Shown: positions 18,879 to 28,096, numbered from the stretch's first letter. The stretch is 64,000 nt of DNA from Marisalimonas marina (GCA_038131365.1 JAYPPH010000005.1:248001-312000); one strand, 5' to 3'. Translations and numbers: made by a program. Notes: generated from the letters alone by a model not told the origin.

Positions 18879-19625
18879 ATGCAATTGAAAAATAAAGTTG
18901 TTTCATCAGAAAATATTAGAGGAGCAATGATATTTGAATTTTTTAGCCCTGGTATTCCTATTATTCTAAAGAATGCAGGTTGTGAATTTATCATATTTGA
19001 TATGGAACATGGTGGTCTTTCTTTAGAGCAATTCAAGATTCTTGCTACTATAAGTAATTCTAATCATATATCGCCTCTAATTAGAATACCTGAGGTAAGT
19101 TATAATTATGTTGCCAGAGCATTAGATTTAGGTGCTGCAGGTATTATGGCACCTATGATTAATACGGCTGAGGATGCAATCAAGATAATAAAATCATCTA
19201 AATACCCTCCTGGAGGTTTTAGAGGAGCTGGTTTTGGTTTTGCGCATGATAGTTATAACAATCAAAATCCTCTGTCCTATATTAAAAAAGCAAATGATGA
19301 ATTAATTAATATTATACAGATTGAAACTAAATTGGGATTAGAAAATGTAGAAGCAATATCTTCTATTGATGGTGTGGATTGTTTGTGGGTAGGTCACTTT
19401 GATCTTACAAACTTTTTAGGTATTCCAGGTGATTTTTCTTCGTCAATTTATCTTGATGCAATCAAGAGGATTGTAGAAGCAGGAAAGAAAAATAACAAAA
19501 GTTTAGGGATTATGATCAATAATAAAGATGAACTTGAAATGTATACTACATTGGGATTTAATATGATTGCCGTTGGAACAGAAATGAATATTTTAACAAG
19601 GTCAATATCTGAAATTATAAGTTAA
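18879..19625 (+). CDS. HpcH/HpaI-family aldolase
   Basis: Metal-dependent class II pyruvate aldolase fold of 248 residues. The metal-binding and active-site blocks are visible: FDMEHGG, a RIPEV arginine, GAAGIMAPMINT, IQIETKLG with the metal-ligand glutamate, and VGHFDLTNFLG. Family members reversibly cleave 4-hydroxy-2-keto acids into pyruvate and an aldehyde. It sits between two 2-hydroxyacid dehydrogenases with gaps of 16 and 18 bases, so the three are probably cotranscribed. A paralogue lies at 52281. Confidence 0.85.
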   Translation: MQLKNKVVSSENIRGAMIFEFFSPGIPIILKNAGCEFIIFDMEHGGLSLEQFKILATISNSNHISPLIRIPEVSYNYVARALDLGAAGIMAPMINTAEDAIKIIKSSKYPPGGFRGAGFGFAHDSYNNQNPLSYIKKANDELINIIQIETKLGLENVEAISSIDGVDCLWVGHFDLTNFLGIPGDFSSSIYLDAIKRIVEAGKKNNKSLGIMINNKDELEMYTTLGFNMIAVGTEMNILTRSISEIIS

Positions 19626-19643
19626 ATTTTAAAGGTTTTTGTT

Positions 19644-20621
19644 ATGTTTGAACTAGGTATATCAGGTGATTTATTAAATAGTGATAATAAACCATGCTTT
19701 GGTGAAGCTCCCTTGGAAATCTTAACTAGAAGACCTGATATTAAATTTTCATGGATGGATAAGTCAATATCTGAGTTAACACCCGAGATAACATCTAAAT
19801 TTGATGGTATCCTGCTAAATCTTCCCAGAGCAACTTACAATTCAATATCCAATAGTAATTGTAAATTAAAAATTATTGCAAGATTTGGAGTCGGTTATGA
19901 TTCTGTTGATATAGATGCAATGAAAAAGAAAAATATAATTGTGACAAATACACCTAACGCTGTGAGAAGACCTGTTGCAGTCGCTACTTTAACTATGCTT
20001 TTTACCATGGCTGGTAAATTATTAATTAAGGATAAATTAGTTAGGACTGGTAGATGGAACGAAAGAACAAATCATATGGGAATAGGTTTGGTAAATAAAA
20101 CGCTAGGAATTATTGGAGCTGGAAGCATTGGCTCAGAAACTATTAAATTAGCTAAACCTTTTTTTAAAAATATTTTGGCTTTTGATCCATTTTTATCTGA
20201 AGATCAAATTAATCAAAAAGGAGCTCAAAAATCAGATTTATTTGAACTAGCTAACAATAGTGATTTTATAGCAGTTCTGTGTAACTTAGATAAATCTACT
20301 GAAGGTATGATAAATTCAGACTTTTTTTCTGAAATGAAAGAAACTGCCTACATTTTAAACTTGTCTAGAGGGCCAGTTATAAATGAGAAAGATTTAGAAT
20401 ATGCATTAGAAAACAAATTTATCGCTGGTGCTGGTCTGGATGTAACTACATTAGAACCACTTCCTAATTCAAGTAGATTACTCGACTTTAAAAATGTCAT
20501 TATTACGCCACATGCCCTTTGTTGGACAGACGAGTGTTTTAATGACATTGCTTCAGAAGCAATTAATTCAATAATTAATTTTATTGATAAAAAACCAATT
20601 TTAAATCAAGTTAATCTTTAA
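19644..20621 (+). CDS. D-2-hydroxyacid dehydrogenase (SerA-like)
   Basis: NAD(P)-dependent dehydrogenase of 325 residues. The chain shows IARFGVGYDSVD in the substrate domain, the Rossmann motif GIIGAGSIGSE, the catalytic arginine in LSRGPVINE, a glutamate in TLEPLP, and the catalytic histidine in ITPHAL. Because it is linked to an aldolase and a GhrA-like gene, a role in 2-keto-acid catabolism is more likely than serine synthesis; this is inference. Its stop lies two bases from the convergent ptsN stop. Confidence 0.83.
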   Translation: MFELGISGDLLNSDNKPCFGEAPLEILTRRPDIKFSWMDKSISELTPEITSKFDGILLNLPRATYNSISNSNCKLKIIARFGVGYDSVDIDAMKKKNIIVTNTPNAVRRPVAVATLTMLFTMAGKLLIKDKLVRTGRWNERTNHMGIGLVNKTLGIIGAGSIGSETIKLAKPFFKNILAFDPFLSEDQINQKGAQKSDLFELANNSDFIAVLCNLDKSTEGMINSDFFSEMKETAYILNLSRGPVINEKDLEYALENKFIAGAGLDVTTLEPLPNSSRLLDFKNVIITPHALCWTDECFNDIASEAINSIINFIDKKPILNQVNL

Positions 20622-20623
20622 AA

Positions 20624-21088
20624 TTAGGCAGCCTGTTCTCCACCATTTTGGGTTATTACCATAATGGCGCTTTCAGGATTTTTGCAACCTCTTAACTTGT
20701 TTGTAAGATCATTATCTCTTAGTAAACGAGAAATTAAAGCAAGTGCTTGTAAATGTTCTGATGATTTTTCGTCTGGAGCAAGTAACAAGAAAATAATATC
20801 AACAGGTTGATCGTCAATAGCATTAAACTCTAATCCTTTTGATAAAGTGGCTACTAAAACTAATGGTTTTTCTATGCCAGACACATTTGAATGAGGAATA
20901 GCTATACCGTTTCCAACAGCTGTTGAGCCTAGTTTTTCTCTCTTAGTTAAATTTTCTAATAAAAATCTTTCATCTATATTAAAATTTTTATTAGCTAACT
21001 TACATAATTCATTAAGTAAGTGTTTCTTACTAGTAGCCTCAAAATTTATCAAAAATGAATTGTCATTTAACATATCATTTATGTTCAT
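20624..21088 (-). CDS. ptsN: Nitrogen-PTS enzyme IIA-like regulator
   Basis: EIIA-Ntr family protein of 154 residues with the phospho-accepting histidine H66 in GIAIPHSN and the LAPDEKSSEHLQAL block. In PTS-Ntr it is phosphorylated by EI-Ntr and NPr and acts as a regulator, not a sugar transporter. It usually follows rpoN and hpf; here lptB is its direct upstream neighbour. No ptsP or ptsO is visible in this window, so its phosphodonor is unknown. Confidence 0.9.
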   Translation of the reverse strand: MNINDMLNDNSFLINFEATSKKHLLNELCKLANKNFNIDERFLLENLTKREKLGSTAVGNGIAIPHSNVSGIEKPLVLVATLSKGLEFNAIDDQPVDIIFLLLAPDEKSSEHLQALALISRLLRDNDLTNKLRGCKNPESAIMVITQNGGEQAA

Positions 21089-21182
21089 AAAATATCCTAA
21101 ATTTAATGATTTAATGATTTATGATCAGCAGTGTATTAATATTATCGATTGGATACGTCAAGCTTATATTAAATAAATTAAT

Positions 21183-21974
21183 CTAAAAGTTGTTTCCTAA
21201 ATAAACTTTTCTTACCATTTCATCTGTTTTAATGTCGTAAGGTTTTCCAGACTTAATGACAGAGCCATCAAAAAGAATATAAGCATTGTCAACAATACCA
21301 AGTGTTTCTCTAACATTGTGATCTGTGATTAACACACCTATGTTTTTGTTTTTTAATTTATTAATTAAATTTTTTAAATCGTTAATGGCTATAGGGTCTA
21401 TTCCGGCAAGAGGTTCATCTAACAAAATATATTTAGGGTTTGTAGCTAAAGCTCTTGCAATTTCGGTTCGTCTTCTCTCTCCTCCCGAGAGTGTTACACC
21501 ATAAGAATTTCTAATTTTACTGAGATTAAATTCATTTAATAACTCTTCCAGTCTTAAACTTCTCTCATCTTTCGAATAATTTTGTATTTCTAATACGGAA
21601 AGAATATTTTTTTCAACTGTTAATCCCCTAAATATAGAAGACTCCTGTGGCAAATAGCCAATTCCAATTCTTGACCTTAAATGCATTGGAAGATGGTTAA
21701 TTCGCTGATTATCCATGTAGATATCACCAGTATCACATTCTATTAAGCCTGCTATCATGTAAAAGCAAGTTGTTTTACCAGCGCCATTTGGACCTAATAG
21801 TCCTACTGCTTGTCCACGTTTTAGTTCTAAAGATACATTATTTACAACTTTTCTTTTTTCATAAATTTTTGAAATAGATTTAATTTTTATACTTTGTGTA
21901 TGAGGCCTACTTCCTAAATCGAAACTTCTTTGAAAAGGAGGCTTTTCTTCAAAATTATTCAGTTTAACCACCAT
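21183..21974 (-). CDS. lptB: LPS export ABC transporter ATP-binding protein
   Basis: ATPase of the LptB2FG complex that extracts lipopolysaccharide from the inner membrane. Walker A is GPNGAGKT near 60-67, the signature is LSGGERRR, and Walker B is ILLDEPLAG followed by the GIDP that marks LptB. The length of 263 residues includes an N-terminal extension of about 25 residues before the ATPase fold. Its start overlaps the lptA end by 11 bases, so the two are translationally coupled. Confidence 0.95.
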   Translation of the reverse strand: MVVKLNNFEEKPPFQRSFDLGSRPHTQSIKIKSISKIYEKRKVVNNVSLELKRGQAVGLLGPNGAGKTTCFYMIAGLIECDTGDIYMDNQRINHLPMHLRSRIGIGYLPQESSIFRGLTVEKNILSVLEIQNYSKDERSLRLEELLNEFNLSKIRNSYGVTLSGGERRRTEIARALATNPKYILLDEPLAGIDPIAINDLKNLINKLKNKNIGVLITDHNVRETLGIVDNAYILFDGSVIKSGKPYDIKTDEMVRKVYLGNNF

Positions 21975-22767
21975 TTTTTGATTTTTTCTTTAGAGAGAAA
22001 GTACCCTTAACCCTCTCTTTTTTGTTAGCATCACTAATTAGAGTACTAACGCCAGTCTTAAGATTGGTTTGACCTTTCGATCCCTTTAAGATTGAGTCAG
22101 GGGTAGTTAATAAAACATCACCAGTTAATTTTATAATTTCATTGGATGAATTATAAATACCTAATTGAGCCTGAGATTTATTACCTTTATTTTTGTTTTC
22201 TATTAAGACATTTCCTTTTGCAACTGCATATTTCACAGATTTATCTTTATTATTTAAATCTGCATTAATTTTGTCTGCACGAATTATAGTTTTATTTGAC
22301 AAAATAATTTTAACTTTTCCTTCAGCTTCAGCTTTATTTTTCAAATCATCAAATTTGATTTTTTTATTAGACTCAACATACCCTGATTTTGTTGTTAATG
22401 TTTGAAATTTACCAGATAAAATAGCTATTTTATCATCAAACTCATAAATTAAATTTTGACCTGTAGCCTTCATTTCTTTTTTAGTGAAAGTTATATCTTC
22501 CCTAGCTATTATTTTTTCTAAAACGTTTTCACCATCTTTAATTTTATAATTTGCTCTTACAAAATTTGCATTCAATGTAAATCCGTCTTTTTTTAATATT
22601 ACATTTCCTTTAGCAATATAATATTTATCTTTTTCAAACCATTCTATTGACTCATCAGCCTCTACTGTAAGTTCAGAAGTACTTTTACTATCCTGTTTTT
22701 GCGCAAACACAATATATGGGAATGAAAATATAGAAATAATGATTAATATATAAATTTTTATGTTCAT
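21964..22767 (-). CDS. lptA: LPS transport periplasmic protein LptA (OstA-like)
   Basis: Periplasmic bridge protein that carries LPS between the inner and outer membranes. An N-terminal signal peptide is clear (hydrophobic stretch at about 5-20, then VFAQ). The rest consists of repeating beta-strand segments of the OstA/jellyroll type, such as the AKGNVILKKDGF and VAKGNVLIENKN blocks. At 267 residues it is longer than the E. coli protein, as is usual in alphaproteobacteria. It lies between lptC and lptB. Confidence 0.87.
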   Translation of the reverse strand: MNIKIYILIIISIFSFPYIVFAQKQDSKSTSELTVEADESIEWFEKDKYYIAKGNVILKKDGFTLNANFVRANYKIKDGENVLEKIIAREDITFTKKEMKATGQNLIYEFDDKIAILSGKFQTLTTKSGYVESNKKIKFDDLKNKAEAEGKVKIILSNKTIIRADKINADLNNKDKSVKYAVAKGNVLIENKNKGNKSQAQLGIYNSSNEIIKLTGDVLLTTPDSILKGSKGQTNLKTGVSTLISDANKKERVKGTFSLKKKSKNGG

Positions 22768-22776
22768 TTGTGATAT

Positions 22777-23331
22777 TTAGTAAAGCATCTTTAAAAATGC
22801 CTTCCCTTTGACTTTCATGTAATCACCATTATTTCTAACAATTAATCCATTACCTTTAATTGATATATTTCTAGAAACTATGTCAACTTGATCATTGGTG
22901 TTATAATTTCCTTTGTTAAAATTTCCAGAGAGTGTTTTGCTTTTAAGATTAAAATCTCTACTTTTTTTTACAATTACAACATTATCTGAGAAATCAAAAT
23001 TTTCATAATTGTTTGTGATAATAGCATGTCCTGCAGAAATGTTAGTTAAAACTCCTTTTTGGTCAATGGTTGTATATGAATTTTCTAATTTAATTGTGTT
23101 AAATTCTGAATTTGTTTCTTCAAGAGTATCAGCGACAATTAAAAATTTAGTTCCTTCTTTATTTTGCTGTCTAATTTCAACACCAATTATTTTTTTTGGT
23201 TCTTCTTTACTATTATTTTGAACTTTAGTTATTTTAGATGGTTGTGTATTAATAAAACTAATGACTGCTAGACCTAAAATTAAACTTATTGTTAAAAAGG
23301 CAAAAATAAATTTGGTATTAATTTTTTTCAT
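22777..23331 (-). CDS. lptC: LPS export system protein LptC
   Basis: Bitopic inner-membrane protein of 184 residues that receives LPS from LptBFG and passes it to LptA. One transmembrane segment lies at about 8-27, followed by a periplasmic beta-rich domain. Sequence similarity in this family is low. The call rests on topology, size and position between an RNase D-like gene and lptA-lptB, where alphaproteobacterial lptC is normally found. Confidence 0.8.
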   Translation of the reverse strand: MKKINTKFIFAFLTISLILGLAVISFINTQPSKITKVQNNSKEEPKKIIGVEIRQQNKEGTKFLIVADTLEETNSEFNTIKLENSYTTIDQKGVLTNISAGHAIITNNYENFDFSDNVVIVKKSRDFNLKSKTLSGNFNKGNYNTNDQVDIVSRNISIKGNGLIVRNNGDYMKVKGKAFLKMLY

Positions 23332-23359
23332 TCTTAAATAAAAAGTTAAGTAATCACAA

Positions 23360-23983
23360 TTAATGTGAAAAAATATCTAGATTATCAAATCCAACAATAT
23401 CTAATTTGCATCTAGTTTTTAAAAAATTAAAACATTCAAGTGCAAGTTTTTCTCTTTTTTCACGTTTAAGAATTTCATCTAATTCCTTTTTTATCTTATG
23501 TAAGTATAAAACATCGGAGGCAGCATACGATAACTGTGAATTATTTAATTTTTGAGTGCCCCAGTCAGATGTTTGATTAAACTTATCTAATTCTATTCCC
23601 AAAAGATCTCTACACAGATCAGCTAACCCATGTTTTGCACCAAAGGTACGAGATAATTTAGAAGCTATTTTAGTACAATATATTGGCCCTTCTATTGAGC
23701 AAATATTTTTTTCTATAACCGCTATATCAAATCTAGCGAAATGAAATAATTTAGTTAAGTTAGTATTTTTAAATATTTTCTTTAAATTTATAAAACTGTT
23801 TTGATTTGCAAGAGCTTCAGTTGAAATTTGAACTAAATGAGCATTTCCATCACCATTAGATAGTTGTATTAAACATAAACGGTCTCTATGTAAATTAAGT
23901 CCCATTGTTTCAGTGTCTATGGCGACTATATCTTTAAATTCAACTTCAGAGGGAATATCATCTTTATATAAATAGTACGACAT
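23360..23983 (-). CDS. Ribonuclease D-like 3'-5' exonuclease
   Basis: DEDDy exonuclease domain of 207 residues. D23 and E25 lie in IDTETMGL, a conserved aspartate in HFARFD, and the Y-x3-D pair in YAASDVLYLH. It lacks the HRDC domains of full-length RNase D, so it is the short form common in alphaproteobacteria at this position before lptC. RNA trimming is the likely role; the exact substrate is not known. Confidence 0.88.
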   Translation of the reverse strand: MSYYLYKDDIPSEVEFKDIVAIDTETMGLNLHRDRLCLIQLSNGDGNAHLVQISTEALANQNSFINLKKIFKNTNLTKLFHFARFDIAVIEKNICSIEGPIYCTKIASKLSRTFGAKHGLADLCRDLLGIELDKFNQTSDWGTQKLNNSQLSYAASDVLYLHKIKKELDEILKREKREKLALECFNFLKTRCKLDIVGFDNLDIFSH

Positions 23984-24078
23984 AATAATAACTGCTTAAG
24001 AAGCTTTAATAATTTTAACAAATATATTAATAATGACTACTATTAACACATAACGGTAGGTAGTTAAAGGTAAGTATT

Positions 24079-24999
24079 TTGAAGGCAAAAAAAAATAAAA
24101 AAATTTTGATTTTTGGAGGAAGCGGTTTTCTAGGTAAAACTATTATTGATTTGCTTCTTAAACTTGAATTTGAGGTAGTAGTCTTTACAAGAAAAAAATT
24201 TTTAGAAAAAAATTCTTTTAAACATGTATCGAAGAAAAATATTAAAATTGTCTCATGGGATCCTAATAATATCAAATTTATAGAAGATGAATTTTTAGGG
24301 GCTGAAACTACTATTAACTTGTGTGGAGTTTTATATGAAAATAAAAGAAATGACTTTTTTAAAGTTCATTCAGATTTGCCATCAACTCTTGCAGAATTAT
24401 GCGTAAAATTTAATGTTAAAAACTTTCTACATGTATCTGCTCTGGGAGTATCTGAAACTTCAAAAAGTAGGTATTCATCAAGCAAAGCATCAGGTGAAAG
24501 AAGGTTGTTAGAAATTTTTCCTAAAGCCAAAATAGTAAGACCTTCTTTGATTTTTGGAGATGGCGATAATTTTTTTGGACAGTTTTCACAAATGGCTTCA
24601 ATTAGTCCTGTGCTACCCTTGATTTCTAGATCTACAAAATTTCAACCAGTATCTGTAGAGGATGTGGCAATGGGTATTATTAATTTAATAAATAGTAAAG
24701 GGAAGATTAATTCAATATACGAGTTTGGTGGGAAATCGATTTATACCTTTGAAGATCTTTTAAAAATGTTACTAGATGTTAAAAAAATTAGAAGAATATT
24801 GTTACCATTGAATTCTAAATTAATGAAAATACCAGCCTTATTTCTACAGCAATTACCCAAACCACCTTTTACCGTAGATCAAATGATATTATTAGAAAAT
24901 GATAATATTTTAATGAATAATTTACCTGGGTTAGGCGAGTTAGGCATTGTACCAAAGGAGCTACAAGAAGAATTAATTAAAATTTATCAAAATAAGTAA
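24079..24999 (+). CDS. NDUFA9-like NAD-dependent epimerase/dehydratase family protein
   Basis: Short-chain Rossmann protein of 306 residues with the glycine motif IFGGSGFLGKTI at the N-terminus. The blocks VSALGVSETSKSRY-SSKA and RPSLIFGDGDNFF match the complex I NDUFA9-like subfamily, in bacteria often annotated as an NAD(P)H-binding protein linked to respiratory complex I. The start is TTG at 24079 with an upstream aaaggtaag. It meets uppP tail to tail with a two-base gap, the pairing seen in many alphaproteobacteria. Confidence 0.8.
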   Translation: MKAKKNKKILIFGGSGFLGKTIIDLLLKLEFEVVVFTRKKFLEKNSFKHVSKKNIKIVSWDPNNIKFIEDEFLGAETTINLCGVLYENKRNDFFKVHSDLPSTLAELCVKFNVKNFLHVSALGVSETSKSRYSSSKASGERRLLEIFPKAKIVRPSLIFGDGDNFFGQFSQMASISPVLPLISRSTKFQPVSVEDVAMGIINLINSKGKINSIYEFGGKSIYTFEDLLKMLLDVKKIRRILLPLNSKLMKIPALFLQQLPKPPFTVDQMILLENDNILMNNLPGLGELGIVPKELQEELIKIYQNK

Positions 25000-25001
25000 T
25001 T

Positions 25002-25796
25002 TTAATTGTAGACATAGGCCAATATAACTATTCCAAGAATAATTCTGTATATTACGAATAATTTTAGGGATGCATTATTTATCCATTTCATAAATAATTT
25101 GATTGTAATTAACGCTGTTATAAAACTTATTATGATCCCTAAAATCATTTCGTAATTTATGAAAAAACCCTCGTTTTTATATAAAGATAAGCTCTCCAAT
25201 GTTGTTGCGGCTAATATGACAGGAATTGACATTAACAAAGAATATTTAGACGCATCGAAACGACTATAACCCATAAATAACCCAGCCGTAATTACAATGC
25301 CTGAACGGCTAGTGCCAGGAATTAGCGCAAGTGTTTGTGCTAGTCCAAGAAAAAAAGCATCTTTAAAATTTATATTTTTAAGAATTTTTTTTATTTTTAA
25401 ATTTTTATCAGCCAAGCCCAAAATAAGTCCAAAAACTAGTGTTGACCATCCTATTATTTCCAGGCTTCGGATGATGTTAAAATCATATAAATGAATTATA
25501 AAACCGAATAAAATAATAGGTATTGTACTAATCAATAAATTTAATAAAATTTTGACCCCATCTTTATCTCGTTTGCTGAAGTATATTATATCTAAAATAA
25601 TTTTTAATATTTCTATTCTTAAATAAATTATTACAGCTAACAAAGACCCAAAATGGAGGGAAACATCGAAATTTCTTTTTGAAGTAAAACCACCAAATAA
25701 ATCAGATAGAAATACTAAATGTGCGCTGGACGAAATAGGAAGAAATTCTGTAAAGCCCTGAATTACAGATAATAATATGATTACTTCTAACGCCAT
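25002..25796 (-). CDS. uppP: Undecaprenyl-diphosphate phosphatase
   Basis: Integral membrane BacA/UppP enzyme that recycles the C55 lipid carrier for peptidoglycan and other surface polymers. The two active-site blocks are present: QGFTEFLPISSSAHL near the N-terminus and PGTSRSGIVITAGLFMG in the middle, with about eight hydrophobic helices. The length of 264 residues is typical. Confidence 0.95.
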   Translation of the reverse strand: MALEVIILLSVIQGFTEFLPISSSAHLVFLSDLFGGFTSKRNFDVSLHFGSLLAVIIYLRIEILKIILDIIYFSKRDKDGVKILLNLLISTIPIILFGFIIHLYDFNIIRSLEIIGWSTLVFGLILGLADKNLKIKKILKNINFKDAFFLGLAQTLALIPGTSRSGIVITAGLFMGYSRFDASKYSLLMSIPVILAATTLESLSLYKNEGFFINYEMILGIIISFITALITIKLFMKWINNASLKLFVIYRIILGIVILAYVYN

Positions 25797-25899
25797 TTAT
25801 TGCTCAAAAATTAAAATTACATATTATTATGTTTAATAACTATTAAAAGCTATATTAAAATTTATTATAAGTTAATAAAGTACATTTGAGTTTCGTTAA

Positions 25900-27018
25900 G
25901 TGATTTGGAATAGACAAAATCCATATTTAGCAGAAGTTATTTCTAGAAAACTACTATCAGGAAATGACTCTAACAAAGAAGTTATTCATTTTGAAATTGC
26001 TTTAGGTGATAGCAAGATAAAATATGAGCCTGGTGACAGCCTTGGTGTTATACCATTAAATAATAAGAGGCTTGTAAAAGATATAATTGATAGGTTAGGT
26101 TTTAACCCATTAAAAGTAGTTGAGAGTTACAACCAAACAATTTTTCAATTACTTGAGTCTCGATTTGAAATTTTAACACCAACGAATAGATTAATTTCAT
26201 ATATTAGTAAAAACATTGTTCACAAGGAACTCAATGAGCTAATTGAGAATGAAGACAAAAACTTACTCTCTCAATTCAAATACGGTAAGGATGTTTTAGA
26301 TTTTTTAAATTTAGATAGTAACTTAAAAATTGATTTAAATATTTTTTTGTCACTTTTAAAGCCACTTCAACACAGAGCTTATTCAATTTCATCAAGTATG
26401 TTAATGCATCCTGAGGAAGTGCATTTAACGATATCAACTCAAAGGTGGGAAAATAATACAAGAAAATATGGTGGTGTTTGCTCAACTTTCCTAGCTGATG
26501 ATTGTTCAAGAGGATCAAAAATAAAAATTTTTTTGATACCAAATAAAAATTTTAGATTGCCAGCTGACCATAGTAAACCAATAATTATGATTGGCCCTGG
26601 CACAGGAATAGCCCCATTTATTGCTTTTTTACAAGAAAGAAAATGTTTACAAAGTCTAGGTAAAAACTGGTTATTCTATGGTGCTCAATATAGAAAGATG
26701 GATCATATTTATGAGAAAGAGTTAATTGATTTTCAAGAGAAAAAGATTCTGAGTAAACTTGATGTTGCCTTTTCAAGGGATCAGATAAAAAAAATATATG
26801 TTCAGAATAGAATATATGAATCAAGATCTAAGATTTTTCAGTGGATAGAAGATGGAGCCTATTTGTATGTATGTGGTGATAAAAATAATATGGCAGTAGA
26901 CGTTAACTCAACTTTACAAAAAATAATTCAAGAACAACTCAATTGTAGTGAGCATGATAGTATTCTTTACATAAAGAATTTAAAAAAAGAAAAAAGATAC
27001 CTATTAGATGTTTATTAG
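25900..27018 (+). CDS. CysJ-like FAD/NADPH flavoreductase without flavodoxin domain
   Basis: Protein of 372 residues matching the C-terminal two-thirds of the sulfite reductase flavoprotein. The FAD-binding RAYSISSS and connecting domain are followed by the NADPH domain with GPGTGIAPFIAFLQER, LFYGAQ, YVCGDKNNM and the C-terminal KKEKRYLLDVY. The N-terminal flavodoxin-like FMN domain is absent. The start is GTG at 25900. No cysI-like sulfite reductase lies nearby, so the electron acceptor is unknown. The LysR gene follows after 33 bases and may be cotranscribed. Confidence 0.82.
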   Translation: MIWNRQNPYLAEVISRKLLSGNDSNKEVIHFEIALGDSKIKYEPGDSLGVIPLNNKRLVKDIIDRLGFNPLKVVESYNQTIFQLLESRFEILTPTNRLISYISKNIVHKELNELIENEDKNLLSQFKYGKDVLDFLNLDSNLKIDLNIFLSLLKPLQHRAYSISSSMLMHPEEVHLTISTQRWENNTRKYGGVCSTFLADDCSRGSKIKIFLIPNKNFRLPADHSKPIIMIGPGTGIAPFIAFLQERKCLQSLGKNWLFYGAQYRKMDHIYEKELIDFQEKKILSKLDVAFSRDQIKKIYVQNRIYESRSKIFQWIEDGAYLYVCGDKNNMAVDVNSTLQKIIQEQLNCSEHDSILYIKNLKKEKRYLLDVY

Positions 27019-27051
27019 TAATATTTATAATTTCCTGCTGAGGTGGTTTTA

Positions 27052-27945
27052 ATGAAATGGGATAGGCTGAGACTGTTTAATATTGTTGCACAAACTCGTA
27101 ATATTACCGAAGCTTCTTACATATTACAAATGAGTCAGTCAGCTTTGAGTAGACAAATGAAAGCTCTTGAGCATGAATTAGGTGTTAAGTTATTCTTAAG
27201 GAATTCTGATGGTATATCTTTAACAAAAGCTGGAAACCGGCTTTATTCCTCTGTTCAAGTTCTTGCCTCTGATATTAGTAAAACTCATAACCAACTGCTT
27301 GAAGATATGGATGTGCCTTCTGGTAGGTTAAATGTAACTGCCACAAACGCATTTGGGGCTTTATGGGTTGCACCTAGAATGTCTAAATTTAAAATAGCTT
27401 ACCCTGAAATTTCTGTGGCTCTTAGTTTAAGGGACTCAGAACCAAGAGTTACAAATTTCAATTCAGATGTAGAAGTAAGAATGACGCCAAGTTCATCTCA
27501 AGATGATGTGCAGATTAAGTTAGCTGATTGTAGATACAAAATTTTTGCATCAAAAGATTATTTAAAAGTTAATGGGTTGCCAAAAACTACTAAAGACTTA
27601 GATGATCACAAAATCATTTCTTATGGTGAAGATGCACAACCTCCAATTGACAGGCATAGATTAAATTGGTTGCTAACTATTGGAAAAGAAAACAAAAGAC
27701 CTCGCAAACCCATTTTGGAAGTATCTAGTATCTACGGTATAGCAAAAGCTACTGAAGTTGGAATGGGTATTGCGTCATTACCCGACTGGATGGAATTTGA
27801 AATGATTGAGTTAACAGAAATCTTGCCTCAGCTGGAAGGGCCTAAAATGTCAATATCTCTATGTTATAATTATGAGTTAAGAAACGACTCTAGAATAAAA
27901 GCATTTAAAGATTTTATGTTGCAAGAAGCTGAAGTCATTAATTAA
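27052..27945 (+). CDS. LysR-family transcriptional regulator
   Basis: Regulator with an N-terminal winged helix (RLRLFNIVAQTRNITEA, then the LysR-type SQSALSRQMKALE) and a C-terminal substrate-binding domain, 297 residues from the start chosen here. I choose ATG 27052 because gaggtgg stands at the right distance; a GTG nine bases earlier overlaps that site. It lies directly before gltB-gltD. A T-N11-A dyad at 27962-27982 in the intervening gap suggests that it may control gltB, but this is inference. Confidence 0.88.
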   Translation: MKWDRLRLFNIVAQTRNITEASYILQMSQSALSRQMKALEHELGVKLFLRNSDGISLTKAGNRLYSSVQVLASDISKTHNQLLEDMDVPSGRLNVTATNAFGALWVAPRMSKFKIAYPEISVALSLRDSEPRVTNFNSDVEVRMTPSSSQDDVQIKLADCRYKIFASKDYLKVNGLPKTTKDLDDHKIISYGEDAQPPIDRHRLNWLLTIGKENKRPRKPILEVSSIYGIAKATEVGMGIASLPDWMEFEMIELTEILPQLEGPKMSISLCYNYELRNDSRIKAFKDFMLQEAEVIN

Positions 27946-27961
27946 TTTGTTAATCAATTTT

Positions 27962-27982
27962 GAAATGCATTTTTTGCATTTC
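27962..27982 (+). promoter_or_regulatory. Perfect dyad, candidate LysR-type operator upstream of gltB
   Basis: GAAATGCA and TGCATTTC form an 8-base-pair inverted repeat around five thymines. The inner part fits the T-N11-A consensus of LysR binding sites (TGCA-N5-TGCA). A TATAAT hexamer begins six bases downstream (27988-27993) and has no good -35 box, as expected for an activator-dependent promoter. A terminator for the LysR gene is less likely because the T run is in the loop and not after the stem. Confidence 0.4.
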
Positions 27983-28096
27983 TGATATATAATGAATTAT
28001 TTTACAAATGTAAGTTTATTGACTAATGTCCATCCCTCACTGATCAGGAATTAGTGTTTAATGTCAAAAATAAAGTGCTTTACCGTAGGTTAGTTT

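Noticed and set aside
27962..27982. Intrinsic terminator of the LysR gene
   Set aside because: The T run is inside the loop and not after the stem, so an operator or chance dyad fits better.
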